Counted from the first letter of the stretch, positions 1 through 5,550 are shown. The stretch is DNA of 7,144 nt from an uncultured Oscillospiraceae bacterium (GCA_958426425.1 CATZYY010000122.1:1-7144); one strand, 5' to 3'. The notes: generated by a model not told the origin, from the sequence alone. Made by a program: numbers and translations.

Positions 1-184
1 TAAAGGGCGGCAGGGCCCGGCCCGGGGTCAGGCGGATGAGATCATCCATGGCGCCGGTCTCACCCTCCGCCGTCAGGCACACGGCCCCCAGCTCAATGAT
101 CTCGTCCTCTTGAAAGTCGATGCCGGTGGTCTCGGTGTCAAACACCACGATCCGGTCAAATTGTTTCAGCAGCCGTGTGGTCAT
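1..184 (-). CDS. DnaQ-like 3'-5' exonuclease, N-terminal part (runs off window)
   Basis: The first 61 residues of a DEDD-superfamily exonuclease are present, reading leftwards from an ATG at 184-182; the rest lies outside the window. Residues 13-21 read VVFDTETTG, the Exo I motif in which Asp16 and Glu18 bind the catalytic metals. This is followed by EDEIIELGAV (26-35), the typical next strand of the DnaQ/PolC-epsilon fold. Such enzymes remove nucleotides from 3' ends, as proofreading subunits or as free-standing DNA or RNA exonucleases. The start is set by a purine-rich ribosome binding site (AGGAGGGGG, minus strand) just upstream and by a good promoter at 220-248. With only the N-terminus visible I cannot tell polymerase-associated DnaQ from a stand-alone exonuclease, or say whether a helicase or BRCT domain follows. 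Family assignment is firm; the exact role is open. Confidence 0.85.
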   Translation of the reverse strand, partial: MTTRLLKQFDRIVVFDTETTGIDFQEDEIIELGAVCLTAEGETGAMDDLIRLTPGRALPPF

Positions 185-219
185 GGGGAATCCCCCTCCT
201 GTCGATACATGTCTCATTC

Positions 220-248
220 AGGATAGGGCGGCAGGGCGGGTTTGTCAA
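220..248 (-). promoter_or_regulatory. Promoter of the DnaQ-like gene
   Basis: Read on the minus strand, TTGACA (248-243) is separated by exactly 17 bases from TATCCT (225-220), a consensus -35 and a 4/6 -10 for the housekeeping sigma factor. Transcription would start near 213 and give a leader of about 30 nt before the ATG at 184. It lies back to back with the CAT promoter; the two -35 boxes are 9 bases apart, so the polymerases could interfere with each other. Confidence 0.7.
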
Positions 249-257
249 GGGGCGGCG

Positions 258-287
258 TTGACTTCTTCCCCGCCGTCCTGATAAAAT
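258..287 (+). promoter_or_regulatory. Promoter of the leader peptide/CAT unit
   Basis: TTGACT (258-263, 5/6) and TAAAAT (282-287, 5/6) are 18 bases apart, and a TG dinucleotide at 279-280 makes an extended -10. The start of transcription would be near 294, about 10 nt before the ribosome binding site of the leader ORF. The transcript would therefore carry the whole leader, hairpin and CAT gene. A strong constitutive promoter fits control at the level of translation rather than transcription. Confidence 0.75.
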
Positions 288-318
288 GGGACCATCTCCA
301 GGAGAGGAGGGAAACTCT

Positions 319-348
319 ATGAAGCGCGGACTTGGCTGGGCCTCCTGA
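319..348 (+). CDS. Leader peptide of the CAT gene (9 residues, MKRGLGWAS)
   Basis: A nine-codon ORF, ATG at 319 to TGA at 346-348, has an excellent ribosome binding site of its own (AGGAGG at 305-310, 8 bases before the ATG). Its last two codons and stop (GCC TCC TGA, 340-348) form the left arm of a hairpin whose right arm contains the CAT ribosome binding site. This is the layout of leader peptides in drug-inducible Gram-positive cat genes, which are likewise about nine codons and often end in Ser-Ser codons because that stretch must complement the ribosome binding site. The product is expected to be a regulatory nascent chain without a function of its own. When Ser9 is in the P site the penultimate residue is Ala8, a context reported to favour chloramphenicol arrest; a stall near codons 5-6, as in cat-86, would also cover the left arm. 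No homologue search was possible, so the call rests on architecture. Confidence 0.75.
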   Translation: MKRGLGWAS

Positions 349-374
349 ACAAACACACCTTGATTTCAGGAGGC
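340..374 (+). promoter_or_regulatory. Translational attenuator hairpin masking the CAT ribosome binding site
   Basis: GCCTCCTGAA (340-349) and TTCAGGAGGC (365-374) pair perfectly over 10 bases around a 15-base loop. The right arm contains the entire AGGAGG (368-373) that serves the CAT ATG at 379, so in the folded state ribosomes cannot load. The left arm contains the last two sense codons and the stop codon of the leader ORF. A ribosome held on the leader would prevent the stem from forming and expose the site. Four T's follow the stem, but they sit directly before the ATG and the tract is short, so masking of the ribosome binding site is more likely than transcription termination, although some termination cannot be ruled out. 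Confidence 0.8.
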
Positions 375-378
375 TTTT

Positions 379-1035
379 ATGAATATGAATGCAAAGCTCC
401 CCGCCCACACCATCGTAGACCCGGACATCTGGGAACGTGGTCCGGTTTTCCGGCATTTTATCGATGACCTGCGCTGTGTCATGAGCATGACAGTGGATCT
501 GGACGTGACCCGGCTATTGGACAATGTGCATCAGCAAGGGCTCTCCCTTTATCCCACCATGATCTGGATGGTGACCAAGATCCTCAACGCCCACCCCGAA
601 TTTCGGTACGGCTGGGACGATCAGGGCCGGCTGATCCTCTGGGACCGGATCGAGCCCTACTACGCCGATTTCCACCCAGACAGAAAATCTTTCGTTAAGT
701 TGGTAACACCCTTTGACCCGGATCTGGAGACCTTTCACCGCCGGTTTCTGGAGGACCGAAATCGGTATGCCGCTCTGGACCACTTCGATCAAATCGGAGT
801 GCCGCCCAACACATTTGACGTGTCCTGTCTGCCCTGGGTCCGGTACCGCAGTTTCGATATGCATATTTTCGACAGCGGCACTTACCTGGGGCCGGTGGTC
901 ACCTGGGGAAAGTACGAGCCCGCCGGAAAGCGGGTCCTGATGCCCCTCTCCCTCAATATTCACCATGCGGTAGCGGACGGATTCCATCTGTCCCGGTTTT
1001 TCCTGGAGCTTCAGGAACAGGCGGACCGCATATAA
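379..1035 (+). CDS. Chloramphenicol O-acetyltransferase family protein (type A / CatA-like)
   Basis: This 218-residue protein matches the length and full-length pattern of classical trimeric CAT enzymes, which transfer acetyl from acetyl-CoA to the 3-hydroxyl of chloramphenicol in the cytoplasm. The C-terminal signature HHAVADGFH (195-203) holds the catalytic base (second His, 196, equivalent to CATIII His195) and the structural Asp200. Ser149 in VSCLPW and Thr175 in VVTWGKY keep the spacing of CATIII Ser148 and Thr174, which stabilise the transition state. NAHPEFR (near 70) and FHPDRKSF (near 98) are further family blocks. One departure is VRYRSF, where CATI has VSFTSF. The first residue of the signature is Asn (NIHH) instead of the usual Gln. 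ATG 379 lies only 5 bases after AGGAGG; ATG 385 is a possible alternative start giving 216 residues. The upstream attenuator suggests induction by a ribosome-targeting drug. It looks like a chromosomal, divergent CAT; activity on chloramphenicol is likely but not shown by sequence alone. Confidence 0.9.
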   Translation: MNMNAKLPAHTIVDPDIWERGPVFRHFIDDLRCVMSMTVDLDVTRLLDNVHQQGLSLYPTMIWMVTKILNAHPEFRYGWDDQGRLILWDRIEPYYADFHPDRKSFVKLVTPFDPDLETFHRRFLEDRNRYAALDHFDQIGVPPNTFDVSCLPWVRYRSFDMHIFDSGTYLGPVVTWGKYEPAGKRVLMPLSLNIHHAVADGFHLSRFFLELQEQADRI

Positions 1036-1038
1036 GCA

Positions 1039-1075
1039 GAAACAGGCGGGAGGCCATGGGCCTCCCGCCTGTTTT
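1039..1075 (+). terminator. Two-way intrinsic terminator between CAT and the convergent ABM gene
   Basis: AACAGGCGGGAGGCC (1041-1055) and GGCCTCCCGCCTGTT (1059-1073) form a perfect 15-bp stem around ATG; one more A-T pair extends it. A run of T's at 1072-1075 follows on the plus strand and a run of A's (1040-1042) precedes it. It can therefore stop transcripts from the CAT gene on the left and from the minus-strand gene ending at 1087 on the right. Confidence 0.88.
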
Positions 1076-1086
1076 GCTCATTCCGC

Positions 1087-1371
1087 TCAGTAGTTGAATT
1101 TGTCGATGGTCACATTGTCGCAATACTGCGCCTTCAGCTCCTGGAGCTTGGCAAAGACCTCCGTCTGACAGTGGGCCTGCTGCAGCTCCGGCGTCTCCCA
1201 GGTCTCCACCAGCAGCAGCGCATCCGGGTCCTGGGCATCAAAATAGTAGTCGTACTTGACATTGCCCGCCTCGCTCAGGGAGTTGGCCCGAACGCCCAGG
1301 TCCGTGACCGCCTGGTGAAAGGCCGCCCGCTGTCCGCTCTTGCAGTGATAGGTGACATTCCAGGTTAACAT
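1087..1371 (-). CDS. ABM-fold protein (antibiotic biosynthesis monooxygenase / YgiN-like)
   Basis: A 94-residue protein with the size and pattern of the dimeric alpha+beta barrel ABM family: strand MLTWNVTYHC (1-10), KSGQRAAFHQA helix (11-21), YDYYFDAQDPDALLLVETW (40-58) with the characteristic E-x-W, then a helix with PELQQAHCQTEVF (61-73) in which the conserved H67 sits. Members include quinol monooxygenases, haem-degrading enzymes and many proteins of unknown role, so the substrate cannot be named. The start is fixed by AAGGAGG 8 bases before the ATG; an in-frame ATG further upstream (1422) lies inside the preceding gene and lacks a ribosome binding site. It follows the pseudouridine synthase stop by 28 bases on the same strand and is probably co-transcribed. 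Despite the family name, nothing here suggests an antibiotic pathway. Confidence 0.82.
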   Translation of the reverse strand: MLTWNVTYHCKSGQRAAFHQAVTDLGVRANSLSEAGNVKYDYYFDAQDPDALLLVETWETPELQQAHCQTEVFAKLQELKAQYCDNVTIDKFNY

Positions 1372-1385
1372 AATATTTCCTCCTT

Positions 1386-1399
1386 GCGCGCTTTCGCGC
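1386..1399 (-). promoter_or_regulatory. Small GC hairpin between the pseudouridine synthase stop and the ABM ribosome binding site
   Basis: GCGCGAAAGCGCGC on the minus strand can form GCGC/GCGC around a GAAA tetraloop, or a 5-bp stem around AAAG. It begins directly after the TAA of the upstream gene and ends just before AAGGAGG. With no T-run it is not a terminator. It may be an mRNA-processing or stability element, or may simply keep the ribosome binding site single-stranded. The base pairing is seen; the function is a guess. Confidence 0.4.
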
Positions 1400-2314
1400 T
1401 TAAAAAATACACGGATGGTCATCCTCCGGCGGCAGTACCAGCCGCTCCATGTCCGACGGCACCGGCGCCGTCAGGCGCAGGCGCTCCCCGGTGACCGGAT
1501 GGGTCAGGGAAAGGGCGAAGGCATGGAGGGCGGGCCGGGGAATCAGGGCCGGGTCCTCGGTGCCGTAAAGCCAGTCCCCGGCCAGGGGGCAGCCCAGATG
1601 GGCCAGGTGCACCCGGATCTGGTGGGTGCGGCCCGTCTCCGGCACCACGGCCAGAAGGCTCATCCCACCTGCCTGGGCCAGCACCCGGTAGGCAGTCCGG
1701 GCGGGGGCGCCGTCGGGCCGGATACAGCGCCGGACAGGAGAGGGCTCATCCCGGCCGATGGGGGCGTCGATCACCCCCTCCGGTATCTCCGGACAGCCCA
1801 GGCACACCGCCCGGTACTCCCGGCAAAAATCCGCCGTGTGGAGCTGCCGCCGCAGCAGGTCATGGACATAGCCGCTCTTGGCCACGGCCATCAGGCCGGT
1901 GGTGCCCTTGTCCAGCCGGTTCACCGGGTGGAAGATGAAATTGCTGCCCCGCTGCCAGGCCAAAGCGCCGGCCACAGTGGGGGTCTGGGGCGCGAAGCTG
2001 GAGGCGTGGACCACCATACCGGCGGGCTTGCTGACGATCAGCAGATGTCCGTCCTCCCACACCACCGGCAGGGGCCAGTTTCCCGGCACCACGCAGGCCT
2101 TGGGGAGCCGGTGGTCCCCAGTCTCCACACTCAGTACGTCCCCGGGCCGAAGCACCTGGGTGGTGCGGGCATGAATGCCGTTGACCAGGATGGCTCCCTC
2201 CGCGTGGGCCAGGCGGGAGACGCCGTGGGAGGAGACGTGCAGCTGCGAGCGGAGAATATGGCGGACGGTGGCCCCCGCCTGCTCCGGCGGCAGCGTGTAG
2301 GAAATGCGCGCCAT
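1400..2314 (-). CDS. RluA/RluD-family RNA pseudouridine synthase
   Basis: A 304-residue enzyme that isomerises uridine to pseudouridine in rRNA or tRNA. Residues about 14-64 look like an S4 RNA-binding domain (VRHILRSQLHVSSHGVSRL, then ILVNG and VLRPGDVL). The catalytic domain begins near 84: EDGHLLIVSKPAGMVVH (87-103), NRLDKGTTG (132-140) with the catalytic Asp135, REYRAV (165-170), and the C-terminal GRTHQIRVHL (228-237) followed by GDWLYG. Length and order match RluD/YjbO-like paralogues of Firmicutes; which uridine is modified cannot be read from sequence. The ATG at 2314 is chosen because a promoter (2340-2368) places the transcript start at about 2333, so upstream in-frame ATGs would fall on or before the start site. 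The ribosome binding site is a G-rich AGAGGGGGG. It is divergent from the ABC-F gene and likely heads an operon with the ABM protein. Confidence 0.9.
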   Translation of the reverse strand: MARISYTLPPEQAGATVRHILRSQLHVSSHGVSRLAHAEGAILVNGIHARTTQVLRPGDVLSVETGDHRLPKACVVPGNWPLPVVWEDGHLLIVSKPAGMVVHASSFAPQTPTVAGALAWQRGSNFIFHPVNRLDKGTTGLMAVAKSGYVHDLLRRQLHTADFCREYRAVCLGCPEIPEGVIDAPIGRDEPSPVRRCIRPDGAPARTAYRVLAQAGGMSLLAVVPETGRTHQIRVHLAHLGCPLAGDWLYGTEDPALIPRPALHAFALSLTHPVTGERLRLTAPVPSDMERLVLPPEDDHPCIF

Positions 2315-2339
2315 GCCTGTCCCCCCTCTCATGGCTTTC

Positions 2340-2368
2340 AGCATACCACAAAACGGCGGCGGTGAAAA
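2340..2368 (-). promoter_or_regulatory. Promoter of the pseudouridine synthase gene
   Basis: On the minus strand, TTTTCA (2368-2363, 4/6) lies 17 bases from TATGCT (2345-2340), which is preceded by TGG, an extended -10. The short leader of about 20 nt supports the ATG at 2314 as the start. Confidence 0.6.
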
Positions 2369-2377
2369 GTCCTGCAA

Positions 2378-2406
2378 TTGCGGATCGCCGCCGCCTGTGG
2401 TACAAT
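2378..2406 (+). promoter_or_regulatory. Promoter of the ABC-F gene
   Basis: TTGCGG (2378-2383) is 17 bases from TACAAT (2401-2406, 5/6), with TG at 2398-2399 forming an extended -10. The transcript would start near 2413, leaving a leader of about 23 nt that is almost entirely ribosome binding site (AGGAGG 2422-2427). No attenuator fits in such a short leader, unlike the antibiotic-inducible resistance ABC-F genes. Confidence 0.65.
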
Positions 2407-2435
2407 GGGAGAAGTTTTGACAGGAGGAATCCCCT

Positions 2436-4220
2436 ATGCTCTTATCCGCGGAACATCTCTCCATCAACTTTGGCAGCCGGCAGCTGCTGGACGATGTGAA
2501 CCTCTACCTCAACGAGGGGGACAAAATCGGCGTCATCGGTATCAACGGCACAGGCAAGTCCACGTTTTTGAAGGTCCTGGCGGGGGTACTGGAGCCGGAC
2601 GGCGGCAGACTGTCCCGGAACCCCAACGTACAAATCAGCTTCCTCAGCCAGAACCCCGATATGGACCCCGGCGCCACCGCCCTGGAGCAGGTGTTTCTCC
2701 ACTTTCCGGCGGAGTTCCGCCAGCTGAACGAATACGAGGCCAAGGCCATGCTGGACCGGCTGGGCATCCATGACTGGAACCAGCCGGTGGGAACCCTCTC
2801 CGGCGGGCAGCGCAAGCGGGTGGCCCTGGCGGCCGCCCTGATCCATCCGGCGGACATACTGATTCTGGACGAGCCCACCAACCACCTGGACAGCGAGATG
2901 GTGGCCTGGCTGGAGGACTGGCTGCGCCGGTTCAAGGGCGGGCTCATCATGGTGACCCACGACCGCTACTTTCTGGAGCGGGTGGTCAACCACATCACGG
3001 AGCTGGACCGGGGCAAACTTTACCACTATGTGGCCAACTACTCCAAGTACCTGGAGCTGAAGGCGGAGCGGCTGGAGATGGCCGAGGCCAGCGAGCGCAA
3101 GCGCCAGTCCATCCTGCGGGTGGAGCGGGAGTGGATCATGCGGGGCTGCCGGGCCAGAACCACCAAGTCCAAGGAGCGTATCCAGCGTTACGAGGCCCTT
3201 TTGAACCAGGACGCCCCGGAGACTGACAGCGCCGTACAGATGGCGGCCGCCTCCAGCCGGCTGGGGAAAAAGATCATTGAGCTGAACGATGTGTCCAAGT
3301 CCTTCGGAGATCGGACCGTGGTCTCCCACTTCTCCTACAACCTGCTGCGCCGGGACCGCATCGGCATCGTGGGGCCCAACGGTGCCGGAAAGACCACGCT
3401 GCTGCGACTGCTGACCGGAAAGCTGGCCCCGGACAGCGGCACCGTGGAGATAGGCGCCACGGTGAAGATCGGCCACTTCTCCCAGGAGGGCCGCGAGCTG
3501 GACCTGGGGCAGCGGGTCTATGACTTCATCCATGACATCGCCGACGAGGTGAAGACCGACCAGGGCACCTTCTCCGCCAATCAGATGATGGAGCGGTTCC
3601 TGTTCCCCGGCGATCTCCAGTCGGTTCCCATCGGCCGCCTCTCCGGCGGAGAGCGGCGGCGGCTGTATCTGCTGTCCGTGCTGATGGCGGCGCCCAATGT
3701 GTTGGTGCTGGACGAACCCACCAACGACCTGGACGTAACCACCCTCTCCATTCTGGAGGACTATCTCCAGGACTTCCCCGGTCCGGTGCTGGCGGTGTCC
3801 CATGACCGCTTCTTCCTGGACAAGCTGGCCCAGCAAATCTTTGAAGTCCATGGTGACGGGCAGATTCTCCGCCACAGCGGCAACTGGTCCGACTGGGACC
3901 GGGACCGGAGGGCGGAGGAACCAGCCCCATCCCGTCAGGAGGCGGCCAAGGAAAAGCCCCAGGAGCGTCTCCGGGAGAAAAAGCTGAAATTCAGCTTCAA
4001 GGAGCAGCGGGAGTTTGAGACCATCGACGCTGACCTGGCAGCCCTGGAGAGCCAGGTGGCCGACCGCCGGGCGGAGGAAGCCGCCTGCGGCAGCGATTAT
4101 ATGCGCCTGCAGGAGGTCCAGGCCCGCCTCGCAGAGCTGGAAGCCGCCCTGGAGGAGAAGACGGAGCGGTGGATCTATCTCAACGAGCTGAAAGAAAAAA
4201 TCGACGGCGGTGAAGCCTAG
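2436..4220 (+). CDS. ABC-F family ATPase, Uup type
   Basis: A 594-residue soluble protein with two ABC ATPase cassettes and no membrane segments. Cassette 1: Walker A GINGTGKST (35-43), signature LSGGQ (121-125), Walker B LILDEP with EPTNHLD (142-152). Cassette 2: GPNGAGKTT (313-321), LSGGE (402-406), VLVLDEPTNDLD (422-433). Both catalytic Glu residues are present. The linker (about 190-280) holds REWIMRGCRARTTKSKERI (231-249), typical of Uup. A charged, coiled-coil C-terminal domain (about 500-590, with FSFKEQREFE near its start) also matches Uup. ABC-F proteins bind the ribosomal E site and act on stalled or inactive ribosomes; Uup is further linked to DNA branch migration and transposon precise excision in E. 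coli. Domain features favour a housekeeping Uup over a drug-resistance ABC-F, though it sits near a CAT gene. The start follows AGGAGG by 8 bases. No clear terminator follows the stop. Confidence 0.93.
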   Translation: MLLSAEHLSINFGSRQLLDDVNLYLNEGDKIGVIGINGTGKSTFLKVLAGVLEPDGGRLSRNPNVQISFLSQNPDMDPGATALEQVFLHFPAEFRQLNEYEAKAMLDRLGIHDWNQPVGTLSGGQRKRVALAAALIHPADILILDEPTNHLDSEMVAWLEDWLRRFKGGLIMVTHDRYFLERVVNHITELDRGKLYHYVANYSKYLELKAERLEMAEASERKRQSILRVEREWIMRGCRARTTKSKERIQRYEALLNQDAPETDSAVQMAAASSRLGKKIIELNDVSKSFGDRTVVSHFSYNLLRRDRIGIVGPNGAGKTTLLRLLTGKLAPDSGTVEIGATVKIGHFSQEGRELDLGQRVYDFIHDIADEVKTDQGTFSANQMMERFLFPGDLQSVPIGRLSGGERRRLYLLSVLMAAPNVLVLDEPTNDLDVTTLSILEDYLQDFPGPVLAVSHDRFFLDKLAQQIFEVHGDGQILRHSGNWSDWDRDRRAEEPAPSRQEAAKEKPQERLREKKLKFSFKEQREFETIDADLAALESQVADRRAEEAACGSDYMRLQEVQARLAELEAALEEKTERWIYLNELKEKIDGGEA

Positions 4221-4254
4221 GTATACGAATTCTTTTGAATGTGGCAAAAGCGAT

Positions 4255-4283
4255 ATGTCAGGAGTAACTGCGTATGCTAAAAT
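4255..4283 (+). promoter_or_regulatory. Probable promoter of the diguanylate cyclase gene
   Basis: ATGTCA (4255-4260, 4/6) lies 17 bases from TAAAAT (4278-4283, 5/6), which is preceded by TGC, an extended -10. Transcription would begin near 4290, giving a leader of about 98 nt, the longest in the window. The region is clearly more AT-rich than its surroundings, and other -10-like hexamers (TATGCT, TATAAC) overlap, so the exact start is uncertain. Confidence 0.5.
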
Positions 4284-4296
4284 ATAACATATCAGT

Positions 4297-4371
4297 ATGA
4301 GTCTTTCTCCCCCCATGATCCATTTTGCAGGGCACTACTTTTTCGCGGCAAAGTTCCCTTCCACAACTTGA
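4297..4371 (+). CDS. Possible 24-residue leader ORF ahead of the diguanylate cyclase
   Basis: An ORF from ATG 4297 to TGA 4369-4371 fills most of the leader and its stop lies one base before the AGGAGG (4373-4378) of the cyclase. It has no ribosome binding site and would start only about 7 nt after the predicted transcript start. The peptide, beginning MSLSPPMIHFAGHYFF, resembles nothing I recognise. If translated, ribosomes ending there could aid loading at the next start. It may equally be chance. Confidence 0.2.
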   Translation: MSLSPPMIHFAGHYFFAAKFPSTT

Positions 4372-4387
4372 AAGGAGGAATCTTGTC

Positions 4388-5503
4388 ATGCGCAGCAGCC
4401 TTTTTTTCAATCCGGAGACGATTCAAAGCGAATACCGCCGTATCGACAGCAGCTGGCTTCGGATTGAGTACCGGCTGCTGCTGTGGCTGGCCGCCTCCAC
4501 GCCTGTGATGGAGTTTTTGTTTTATCTTCTGATGCGCTACCGGATTAATGGGGAACTTCCCGACTCATTTCTTCTGAAATATCCCCTGTTTCCCCTCCTA
4601 TATGACGGGCTTATTGCGTTGATTGCCACGTTTGCTATGAAAAGCCGCCTGTCGGAAAAGTGGAAAATCTACATTGTCTCTCTCCTGCTGACGGCTCTGG
4701 TCTTCGGCGCTTACACCATACATGCCGTCCTTTCTTCTCTCTTTGCCATTTTCATGATCCCCATGGCGCTGACCGTCATCTATGGAAATCGATGGCTCAC
4801 CACCCTGATTAGTGTCATCGCCATTTTGAGCAAGGCTGCATCTGACGTGTTTCTATATCAAATCTCTTCCCGCCCCAGCGTGTGCTCTTCCGTGGACGAG
4901 TTCACTGATTTTTCTGTGTCCCTGCTGTTGCTGGTGCTGTTTTATCTGATTTGCTGGCTGCTGCTCAAAACGGAACAGGCGAAAAACAACGTCAGTCTTA
5001 ACCTGGAGCGAGAGCGGCAGCAGTATCAAATCGAAGCCTTAACCGATCCTCTGACAAAAGTGGGCAACCGTCTGGCTCTGCGTACCGCTTTTCGGTTTAT
5101 GGAAAAGCATCGCCTCGACTCTTTTCATCTGGCCATGCTGGACCTGGACGCCTTCAAGCTGCTCAACGATACTTTTGGCCACAACTGTGGCGACCAATAT
5201 CTTCAGACGCTGGGCAGCACCTTGCTGGAGCTGTCCGGTCAGCAAATTCAGCCCTTCCGGTTCGGCGGGGATGAATTCTGCCTACTCTTTCACGGTTACA
5301 GCCAGCCGGAGGTTTACAAAGTCTGTCAGGAGCTTCAGAATCGGTTCTCCCGGGCGGAGATCCATCAGCAGTGTCAGCCGGTCAGCATCAGCATCGGTGT
5401 GACCCAGCTTCTCCCGTTAGAAACCTCCGCCGCGCTGTTGGAGCGGGCGGATAAGGCCCTGTATCAGGCCAAGCTGATAAAGGGCGACATCGTGTTTTTG
5501 TAA
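4388..5503 (+). CDS. Membrane-bound diguanylate cyclase (GGDEF domain)
   Basis: A 371-residue protein made of an N-terminal membrane region and a C-terminal GGDEF domain, which joins two GTP into the second messenger cyclic di-GMP at the inner face of the membrane. About six hydrophobic helices are seen (near 30-49, 66-84, 93-111, 114-132, 136-157, 176-194), with no recognised extracellular sensor domain. A short charged linker (195-216) leads to LTDPLTKVGNR (218-228). Catalytic elements are complete: DLDAFKLLND (252-261) with metal-binding Asp252, GHNCGD (264-269), and FGGDEF (292-297). The inhibitory I-site RxxD expected just before GGDEF is absent (Gly284 and Ile287 at those positions), so product feedback at that site is unlikely. 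The ATG at 4388 has AGGAGG 9 bases upstream. An in-frame TTG at 4325 was rejected for lack of a ribosome binding site. GC content is visibly lower than in neighbouring genes. The signal it senses is unknown. Confidence 0.92.
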   Translation: MRSSLFFNPETIQSEYRRIDSSWLRIEYRLLLWLAASTPVMEFLFYLLMRYRINGELPDSFLLKYPLFPLLYDGLIALIATFAMKSRLSEKWKIYIVSLLLTALVFGAYTIHAVLSSLFAIFMIPMALTVIYGNRWLTTLISVIAILSKAASDVFLYQISSRPSVCSSVDEFTDFSVSLLLLVLFYLICWLLLKTEQAKNNVSLNLERERQQYQIEALTDPLTKVGNRLALRTAFRFMEKHRLDSFHLAMLDLDAFKLLNDTFGHNCGDQYLQTLGSTLLELSGQQIQPFRFGGDEFCLLFHGYSQPEVYKVCQELQNRFSRAEIHQQCQPVSISIGVTQLLPLETSAALLERADKALYQAKLIKGDIVFL

Positions 5504-5515
5504 CAGATCCTCCGC

Positions 5516-5550
5516 AGAAGCGGGACGCTGTACAGCGTCCCGCTTCTTTG
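5516..5550 (+). terminator. Intrinsic terminator of the diguanylate cyclase gene
   Basis: AGAAGCGGGACGCTG (5516-5530) and CAGCGTCCCGCTTCT (5533-5547) are perfect inverted repeats of 15 bases around TA, beginning 12 bases after the stop. The trailing T-run is short (TTCTTTG), so termination efficiency is uncertain, but the stem is very stable. It separates the cyclase from the next unit. Confidence 0.82.

Noticed and set aside
15..240. Antibiotic biosynthesis cluster suggested by the name of the ABM family
   Set aside because: The ABM-fold gene is elsewhere (1087-1371) and its family is broad; no biosynthetic enzyme is present in the window.
1352..2365. A 337-codon plus-strand open frame opposite the pseudouridine synthase
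   Set aside because: It is low-complexity, Gly/Arg/His-rich and unlike any protein family; the opposite strand encodes a clear enzyme with catalytic motifs and a promoter.
2442..4316. A long open frame of 624 codons on the minus strand opposite the ABC-F gene
   Set aside because: It mirrors the GC-rich codon pattern of the ABC-F gene, shows no recognisable motif or ribosome binding site, and the plus-strand product has complete ATPase motifs.
4325..4387. TTG at 4325 as start of the diguanylate cyclase
   Set aside because: It has no ribosome binding site, while ATG 4388 has AGGAGG 9 bases upstream and begins a sensible N-terminus.
4290..4387. A c-di-GMP riboswitch in the cyclase leader
   Set aside because: The region is short and lacks the conserved GEMM core sequences and paired helices.
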